Below, piece by piece: positions 59,024-64,000 of a DNA stretch of 64,000 bases. Below the pieces are notes generated by a model that was not told the origin of the DNA, did no database searches, and was given only the letters and a program-made list of their open reading frames with translations. The translations under genes were made by a program, and so were the position numbers. This DNA comes from Pyrinomonadaceae bacterium. Lineage in GTDB: Bacteria > Acidobacteriota > Blastocatellia > Pyrinomonadales > Pyrinomonadaceae. The stretch covers positions 62,001-126,000 of the forward strand of contig DASUNM010000011.1 in the NCBI GenBank assembly GCA_036277115.1, read 5' to 3'. How positions within the stretch are numbered: position 1 is the stretch's first letter; the number at the start of each line of letters is the position of its first letter.

Positions 59024-59812
59024 ATGAAGCGTTGTCCTACATGCAAACGCGAGTTCGAAGATTCGATTACTTACTGCCTGGACGACGGTAGTCCGCTAGC
59101 GAGTCAATCGCCGCCGGATTCAGATGAGACATTAGTGACTCCGTCCCCGCGCGGTCGTGACATCCCGACGACTCAGTATGGCCAGCTTGGCGGCAAAGCG
59201 ACCGTTAGTGGTTCGATGGCGGATTTGCCGGGTTTGCCGGCTTACGCGGCGACGCCTGCGAAGCGTCGCGTGTGGCCCTGGGTCGTGGCGGGGCTCGCGA
59301 TCCTGTTCCTTTTCGGAATTGTGATCGCGGCGGTCATTGCGATCCCTAAGATCGTCAATAGACCAAATCCGAGTCCCGCCGTGGTGACTGAATCGCCGTC
59401 GTCGTCAGCACCCAATACGCGGACGCCTTCGGAAGCCAGCTCGGCCAGCGCAGCACCGTCCGACGAAAAAGCCGTATTGTCACAGTTGACTGAGATCGAG
59501 AAGCAGTGGACGGTGGCGAACCTCGAAGCCGACAAAGATACGCTCGATCAGATCCTTGCCGAAGACTACCGCGGGGGTAATCCGGTCCACACGAAGCAGC
59601 AGTACCTCGACGAGATTAAGCCGGATGCAACCGTGAAGTCGTGGGAATTCCAGGACCTGCGACTGGGGCTGAACGGGAATCGAGCCCAGCTCGATGGCTA
59701 CTTACGGCAGGAAACTGCGCGCGGCATCGAAGTCTACAGCTTCACGGACGAGTTCGTTTGGAGGGATGGGCGCTGGCAGGCTACGGCGTCGCGCACCACT
59801 CGTGTAAGATAA
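59024..59812 (+). CDS. zinc-ribbon-headed membrane protein with C-terminal SnoaL-like (DUF4440) domain
   Basis: 262 residues. Head MKRCPTCKREFEDSITYC with LDDG, a linker, one transmembrane helix (about 84-110, VVAGLAILFLFGIVIAAVIA), a Ser-rich extracytoplasmic spacer, then a SnoaL-like cone domain: QLTEIEKQWTVANLEADKD, LDQILAEDYRGGNP and YSFTDEFVWRDGRWQATASR. That domain binds small ligands or acts as an enzyme in other proteins; no catalytic residue stands out here. It is 10 bases after paralogue 2. Confidence 0.82.
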   Translation: MKRCPTCKREFEDSITYCLDDGSPLASQSPPDSDETLVTPSPRGRDIPTTQYGQLGGKATVSGSMADLPGLPAYAATPAKRRVWPWVVAGLAILFLFGIVIAAVIAIPKIVNRPNPSPAVVTESPSSSAPNTRTPSEASSASAAPSDEKAVLSQLTEIEKQWTVANLEADKDTLDQILAEDYRGGNPVHTKQQYLDEIKPDATVKSWEFQDLRLGLNGNRAQLDGYLRQETARGIEVYSFTDEFVWRDGRWQATASRTTRVR

Positions 59813-59821
59813 GGCCGAATA

Positions 59822-59862
59822 TTACGAAATTCGAATTGCGAATTGCGAATTGCGAATTGCAG
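59822..59862 (+). repeat. GCGAATT heptad repeats
   Basis: TTACGAAATTCGAATTGCGA continues as exact GCGAATT heptads up to the ATG at 59863. Confidence 0.8.
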
Positions 59863-60219
59863 ATGGACAAATTTGAACTCTAAAAACGAACGAAGCAGTT
59901 TGCGATTCGGATAATTAAGTTCGCCGCCACGTTGCCGTACGGAAAGATTGGTGATGTGATTAGATATCAACTTGTAAAAGCTGGAACATCTGTCGGTGCC
60001 AACTATCGGGAGGCCAACCGAGCGGAATCACGAAACGATTTCATTCATAAAATCGGCATAGTTGAAAAGGAAGCTTCAGAGAGTCAATATAGGCTTGAAA
60101 TTTGTGATGAAGCGAATCTTGGCGACGCAACGCAGCGCCGGTGGCTGCTCGTCGAGTCCGGAGAACTGCTCGCTATCTTCACCAGCTCAGGAAGAACCGC
60201 GAAAGCTGCGAGGGCTTGA
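59863..60219 (+). pseudogene. four-helix-bundle (23S rRNA IVS-type) protein gene with in-frame stop
   Basis: ATG at 59863 reads MDKFEL, then TAA at 59881, then KRTKQFAIRIIKFAATLPYG and continues without break as GDVIRYQLVKAGTSVGANYREA...NDFIHKIGIVEKEASES to 60219. The family normally begins with a short Met-to-Leu-Lys-Lys-Arg-Thr segment, so TAA replaces an AAA (Lys) codon. Without the stop the protein would be about 118 residues, the normal size. A shorter product could start at the TTG at 59932, but it would lack the first helix. The function of IVS-type proteins is unknown. Confidence 0.75.
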
Positions 60220-60220
60220 T

Positions 60221-60252
60221 ATTTCGCAATCCGAAATTCGCAATCCGAAATT
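60221..60252 (+). repeat. ATTCGCA/ATCCGAA heptads before nuoI
   Basis: TTCGCAATCCGAAATTCGCA continues in the same 7-base register to 3 bases before the nuoI ATG, with no Shine-Dalgarno. Confidence 0.7.
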
Positions 60253-60255
60253 TTT

Positions 60256-60777
60256 ATGTCCTTAATCACGGAAGTAATCCAGTCAACCAAAGCCATCATC
60301 CAGGGGATGGCCGTGACGTTGTCCTACATTCCCAAACGAAAACAGACAGTCGAATACCCGGACGAGCCGATCACCGTGCAGCCGCGTTATCGCGGGCAGC
60401 ACCTCTTGCACGTGGACGAGCTGGGCCGTGAAAAATGCGTCGCCTGTTTTCTGTGCGCCGCGGCCTGCCCGTCCGAATGCATTTACATCGAAGCCGACGA
60501 CGATCCGCGCGCAGCGGAAGCACGCATCGGCGTCGATGAACGCTACGCCAAGGTTTACAACATCGATTACGGCCGCTGCATCTTTTGCGGTTTCTGCGTT
60601 GAGGCGTGTCCGAAGGACGCGATCACGCACGGGTACAATTTCGAACTTTCCGTTTACAACCGCGCCGACCTGCTGAAGACCAAAGACGACCTCCTGATCA
60701 CCAAGCAGATCCAGTCAAAGAATTATCGCGTGGCCTTTTCTGATGAGGATGTGGATTCGGAGTACAAGGTGATTTGA
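60256..60777 (+). CDS. nuoI: NADH-quinone oxidoreductase subunit I
   Basis: 173 residues. Two 4Fe-4S cluster motifs: CVACFLCAAACPSEC and CIFCGFCVEACPKDA. PRYRGQHLLHVDELGREK is the typical entry block. It carries electrons in the peripheral arm of complex I. No other nuo gene is adjacent, so complex I genes are scattered in this genome or this is a second copy. Confidence 0.93.
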   Translation: MSLITEVIQSTKAIIQGMAVTLSYIPKRKQTVEYPDEPITVQPRYRGQHLLHVDELGREKCVACFLCAAACPSECIYIEADDDPRAAEARIGVDERYAKVYNIDYGRCIFCGFCVEACPKDAITHGYNFELSVYNRADLLKTKDDLLITKQIQSKNYRVAFSDEDVDSEYKVI

Positions 60778-60803
60778 GCGTTCCGATCCCACTGTTGGTT
60801 TTT

Positions 60804-60943
60804 CGCTCCGTTAGGAGCGACATGTTTATAGAACCCGTTAGGCAATAACCATCTGCTCTCGGCGCAACATCGACTGATGTTGCGCCGAGCGTTATTTACA
60901 ACACAGATCGGTGCTATAAATATCGCTCTCCTAACCGGAGCTA
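60804..60943. repeat. MITE-like element bounded by ATGTTTATAG / CTATAAATAT, copy 3
   Basis: Left: CGCTCCGTTAGGAGCG then ATGTTTATAG (60822-60831). Right: CTATAAATAT (60914-60923) then CGCTCTCCTAACCGGAGC. Inside, CTCGGCGCAACATC pairs with GATGTTGCGCCGAG (stem of 14). It ends 9 bases before the cyclase ATG. Confidence 0.7.
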
Positions 60944-60951
60944 CGGCCCCC

Positions 60952-62769
60952 ATGGCTTTCAAGGAATTTCACTATCGCTGGGAGTTCGACCTCCAGTCAC
61001 CCCCGGAAAAACTCTGGCCTTTGGTCGCCGACACCAACCGGTTTAATCGCGATACGGGTGTGCCGGCAGTCAAGAATGTCGGAGAGCCAGGCGAGAACGG
61101 ACGGCGTTTGCGGTTGACCAGCCTGGGAATTCCCATCGAGTGGGAAGAACAACCGTTCGAATGGGTGCGGCCACACCGCTTCGGCGTAATTCGTCGCTAC
61201 AGCAAAGGGCCGATGGAAGAATTGCGCGTGCGGGCTGAGTTGGCGCCGCTTAGCACTGGCACAAAGTTAGTTTACGAACTCTGGGCCAGGCCGAAGAACG
61301 TGCTGGGCGCGATCGCCATACCAATTCAAATTGGAATAATCAGTGCGCGTAACTTCGCGCGCACCTTTCGCGAATATGACCAGGCAGCGCAGGCCGCACG
61401 TTCGCCCGCGATTGAAACGACAGCCGAGGTTGAGTTCACTCCCGGCGGACGCGCGCGACTTACCGCGCTCGCCGAGAAACTGGTGAGCGAAGGCATCGAC
61501 GAACAGATAGTTGCCGTCCTGGTCGATCATGTTGCAAGCGCAGATGAATTCGCGCTCTCACGCATCCGGCCTTATCAACTCGCCGACGAGAGCGGCAAGC
61601 CGCGTCGCCAGATGTTGGAAGCGTGTTTGCAAGCCACGCGCGCGGGCATGCTCGATTTGCAATGGAACCTTATCTGCCCAATGTGTCGGGGCGGCGAGGC
61701 CAAAGATTCGCTCGCGGAACTCACTTCAAAAGTGCATTGCGGCGGCTGCAACATCGATTTCAATGTGAACTTTGAGCAGTCGATCGAACTGACTTTCCGT
61801 CCGAATCCGTCGATCAGGCAAATCAACGTCGAAACATTTTGCGTCGGCGGGCCGCAGGTCACCCCGCACATCGTGGCGCAGCAAATTCTTAAACCGCAGT
61901 CGCAGCGCTCGATAGACATTCAGCTCGAGGAGGGCCGCTATCGCCTGCGCACGACCGGCCTGCCGGGTTGGCAGCACATCTCAGTGACGGACGGCGGGTT
62001 GTGCGGGACATCGCTGCGCGCGTCGCCGGAAGGTTGGACGACCGGCGAGGTCGAGTTGTCGAAAAGTTGCAGCCTGGAGCTGGCGAACGCTTTGGACGAT
62101 GAACAGCTGTTCGTGTTGGAGCGGACCGCGTGGTCGGATGAAGCGGCGACGGCTGCTGAGGTGACGGCGCTGCAAACATTTCGCGATCTGTTCGCGCGCG
62201 AAGCGCTCCGGCCGGGCGAACAGATTTCAGTTGGAACTCTGACTGTGCTGTTCACCGATCTAAAAAACTCGACTCAATTGTATCGGGAGATTGGTGACGC
62301 GACGGCATTCGGCCGTGTGATGAATCACTTCGATGTGCTGAAGAAGGCAATTGCTGACGAGGAGGGCGCCCTCGTCAAAACAATCGGTGATGCCGTGATG
62401 GCCGTGTTTCGCCGGCCGGCAAATGCTCTGCGCGCTATGATTGAGGCGCAACAGCGATTGGCGTCGCCGCCGGACGGGATGTTGCCGTTGACGTTGAAGG
62501 GCGGGTTGCACACCGGACCCTGCATTGCCGTGACGTTGAACGATCGGCTCGATTATTTTGGTTCCACCGTGAACCTGGCCGCGCGTTTGGAGGGCCAATC
62601 GAGTGGTAACGACGTGGTCATCTCGAATATTGTGTACACGGACCCGGAAGTCGGCGAGATGTTGCTCAATCCCAGGAACCAACTAGTCGCGCAGCCCCTC
62701 GAAATGCAGTTAAAGGGTTTCTCAGAAGAACGTTTTGAATTGTGGCGAGTCATGCGAGGAAGGGCTTAA
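60952..62769 (+). CDS. class III adenylate/guanylate cyclase with SRPBCC and zinc-ribbon domains
   Basis: 605 residues from the ATG at 60952. N-terminal SRPBCC (START-like) lipid or ligand-binding domain (1-150, EFDLQSPPEKLWPLVADTNRFN). A middle DUF5939-like part includes a zinc ribbon, CPMCRGG...CGGC (about 240-265). The C-terminal cyclase domain (about 425-595) has metal Asp in VLFTDLKNSTQLYREIGD, the second Asp in LVKTIGDAVMAVF, and DYFGSTVNLAARLEGQS. Both metal aspartates and the transition-state Asn/Arg (NLAAR) are present, so it should make cAMP or cGMP. It is soluble. A cyclic-nucleotide-binding protein begins at 63822. Confidence 0.9.
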   Translation: MAFKEFHYRWEFDLQSPPEKLWPLVADTNRFNRDTGVPAVKNVGEPGENGRRLRLTSLGIPIEWEEQPFEWVRPHRFGVIRRYSKGPMEELRVRAELAPLSTGTKLVYELWARPKNVLGAIAIPIQIGIISARNFARTFREYDQAAQAARSPAIETTAEVEFTPGGRARLTALAEKLVSEGIDEQIVAVLVDHVASADEFALSRIRPYQLADESGKPRRQMLEACLQATRAGMLDLQWNLICPMCRGGEAKDSLAELTSKVHCGGCNIDFNVNFEQSIELTFRPNPSIRQINVETFCVGGPQVTPHIVAQQILKPQSQRSIDIQLEEGRYRLRTTGLPGWQHISVTDGGLCGTSLRASPEGWTTGEVELSKSCSLELANALDDEQLFVLERTAWSDEAATAAEVTALQTFRDLFAREALRPGEQISVGTLTVLFTDLKNSTQLYREIGDATAFGRVMNHFDVLKKAIADEEGALVKTIGDAVMAVFRRPANALRAMIEAQQRLASPPDGMLPLTLKGGLHTGPCIAVTLNDRLDYFGSTVNLAARLEGQSSGNDVVISNIVYTDPEVGEMLLNPRNQLVAQPLEMQLKGFSEERFELWRVMRGRA

Positions 62770-62817
62770 CCTAAACGTGACCGTGGCTTTGCACTAAAAG
62801 TATCACATCCAGCACGC

Positions 62818-62945
62818 CTCTCATTCACACCGACGCTTTAGCGCGGTGACCGGCGACCGAAGCGCTTTTGGAAACCGTTTAACGGTTTCTGTTTGTCGAC
62901 GCGAAGCGTGACACCGGGCTAAAGCCTCGGTGTGAATGAGAACGG
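62818..62945. repeat. REP-like element with CTCATTCACACCG terminal inverted repeats
   Basis: CTCATTCACACCGACGCTTT at the left faces GCCTCGGTGTGAATGAG at the right, with AAACCGTTTAACGGTTT inside. The ends match the outer flank of the transposase element (CTCATTCACACAGGGCTTTA at 52421). Confidence 0.65.
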
Positions 62946-63023
62946 TTACTGCTTGGCGTCAGTGAGCACCTTTGAGGCAAAGCCCGTGACCGTTTACTAA
63001 AATCTGCGACTATTGAATAGCGA

Positions 63024-63695
63024 ATGCTAATCGAAACTCACGAAGTCACGCGGCTGTATCAGATGGGCGCGAATGAAGTCGTCGCGCTGGATCGCGTGAC
63101 GATGGGAATTGAGGAAGGCGAGTTCGTGGCCATCCGCGGCACGTCGGGCTCGGGCAAGTCCACGCTGCTGAATTTGCTGGGCGGGCTCGATCGGCCCACG
63201 AGCGGCGAGGTCTTGTTCGATTCAAAGCCGCTTGGGCCGCTGACAAAAAAACAGATGGCGCGTTACCGGCGCTTTTCCGTCGGAATGATCTTTCAAAACT
63301 TTAATTTGATTCCGACGATGACGGCGGCTGAAAACGTGTGGCTGGCGTTGGCGTTTGGCGGAGTCCGCGGTGGTGAACGACGTAAACGGGCGGCGGAACT
63401 GTTGGAACGCGTGGGGCTCGCAGATCGGATGTCGCATCGGCCGGCGGAACTATCAGGCGGCGAACAGCAGCGCGTGGCGATCGCGCGCGCGCTGGCAAAT
63501 CGTCCACGGCTTCTGCTTGCGGATGAGCCGACCGGAAATTTAGACTCGACACGCGCGCATGAATTGCTTTCTCTCTTGCGTGAAATGGTCGCGAGCGACC
63601 GGCTCACGGTTTTGCTCGTTACGCATGATCACGAACTGGCCAGCAGCTTTGCCGATCGAATAGTCATGATGAAGGACGGGAAGGTAGTTGAATAG
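63024..63695 (+). CDS. ABC transporter ATP-binding protein (LolD/MacB type)
   Basis: 223 residues. Walker A GTSGSGKST, Q-loop in GMIFQNFNLIPTMTAAENV, signature LSGGEQQRVAIARAL, Walker B LLLADEPTGNLDS, and switch His in VLLVTHDHELASS. The NLDS after Walker B and the size place it with the LolD/MacB/FtsE group (type VII ABC systems). No permease gene lies within the window on either side, which is unusual. Confidence 0.92.
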   Translation: MLIETHEVTRLYQMGANEVVALDRVTMGIEEGEFVAIRGTSGSGKSTLLNLLGGLDRPTSGEVLFDSKPLGPLTKKQMARYRRFSVGMIFQNFNLIPTMTAAENVWLALAFGGVRGGERRKRAAELLERVGLADRMSHRPAELSGGEQQRVAIARALANRPRLLLADEPTGNLDSTRAHELLSLLREMVASDRLTVLLVTHDHELASSFADRIVMMKDGKVVE

Positions 63696-63697
63696 AT

Positions 63698-63806
63698 TTC
63701 GAATTGCGAACTTCGAATTGCGAATTTAATTAAGAATCTTAGTGGTAAGAATCGAGCCCAATGCTACCAGTCTTGAAAATCCGCAATTCGAAATTCGCAA
63801 TTCGAC
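63698..63806. repeat. GCGAATT / CGCAATT heptad arms in inverted orientation
   Basis: TTCGAATTGCGAACTTCGAA at 63699 faces CGCAATTCGAAATTCGCAAT at 63781, with about 55 bases between. The right arm ends before the ribosome-binding site GAGGTAA of the next gene. Confidence 0.7.
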
Positions 63807-63821
63807 ATCCGAGGTAATCCG

Positions 63822-64000
63822 ATGCCAACAGCCACCCCTCAACCAATGACCGTCGAAGCCATCCGTTCGGTGACGCTGTTTGCGTCGCTGCATGACGAAG
63901 AGGCCGCGGAATTGGTGACCCTGCTTCAGAGCCGCCCGGTTACAGCCGGTACGATTCTGTTTCACGCAGGTGAAAACGGCGATGCGATGTACCTGATCCA
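63822..64000 (+). CDS. cyclic-nucleotide-binding-domain protein, 5' part only
   Basis: 59 codons are visible from the ATG at 63822 (GAGGTAA 4 bases upstream). VTLFASLHDEEAAELVTLLQ then GTILFHAGENGDAMYLI is the typical start of a Crp-type cNMP-binding barrel. The rest is outside the window, so it could be a regulator, channel or kinase subunit. It may read the product of the cyclase at 60952. Confidence 0.8.
   Translation, partial: MPTATPQPMTVEAIRSVTLFASLHDEEAAELVTLLQSRPVTAGTILFHAGENGDAMYLI

Overview
The window is about 64 kb of dense, moderately GC-rich bacterial chromosome with no rRNA or tRNA genes that I could find. It encodes outer-membrane lipid A/Kdo enzymes (lpxK, waaA), murJ, an NtrC-type regulator, a Ser/Thr kinase, a class III nucleotide cyclase, zinc-ribbon membrane proteins and many short palindromic and heptameric repeats. 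This fits a diderm of the Acidobacteriota, perhaps the Blastocatellia/Pyrinomonadales. That placement is inference from gene style and repeat style, not from a marker gene.

Layout. 1-4.5 kb: 3' part of a secreted protein gene, mdh, an amidase and a slipin/SPFH protein. 4.8-7.3 kb: a large TIR-NB-ARC-TPR (NLR-like) gene. 7.5-9.5 kb: an ATP synthase membrane-sector cluster (atpI-atpB, then atpE) with promoter and terminator but no atpF. 9.7-15.4 kb: zinc-ribbon Ser/Thr kinase, convergent waaA-lpxK, efp and an SprT-like peptidase. 15.7-21.9 kb: heat-shock operon hrcA-grpE-dnaK-dnaJ followed by a four-YARHG secreted protein. 22-28 kb (minus strand): amidohydrolase carrying an in-frame palindromic insertion, lytic transglycosylase, two unknown coupled genes, and an ogg / tandem-retropepsin / PIN operon. 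28-35.6 kb: dacB, NtrC-type regulator, murJ, and a secreted S8 protease joined to a degenerate Clp-type ATPase domain and a hexapeptide array. 36-43 kb: nnr-tsaE-bacilliredoxin, recG, rsmD, tsaD. 43-51 kb (mostly minus): MOSC protein, aminotransferase, HlyIII/PAQR protein, lipoprotein, exported flavin-binding-like protein, ferritin-like protein, OsmC-GH47 pair, CAP protein. 51-58 kb: sucC, a REP-associated transposase element, M48 peptidase, beta-CASP nuclease, sucD, a small secreted protein, ndk. 58-64 kb: three zinc-ribbon-headed membrane proteins, a broken four-helix-bundle (IVS) gene, nuoI, an SRPBCC/zinc-ribbon adenylate cyclase, a LolD/MacB-type ABC ATPase and the start of a cyclic-nucleotide-binding protein.

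The most unusual material is of two kinds. The first is unusual proteins: the Clp-like/subtilisin fusion with a GVLLSD array, the TIR-NLR, a eukaryote-type GH47 mannosidase, and EF-P without Lys/Arg at its loop tip. The second is the repeat landscape. Unrelated 7-bp units all keep a strict 7-bp period and repeatedly abut start codons that lack a Shine-Dalgarno sequence. Two copies of a ~190 bp element have heptad arms and a shared core. Three MITE-like elements are bounded by ATGTTTATAG/CTATAAATAT. Several palindromic repeats have become part of coding sequences.
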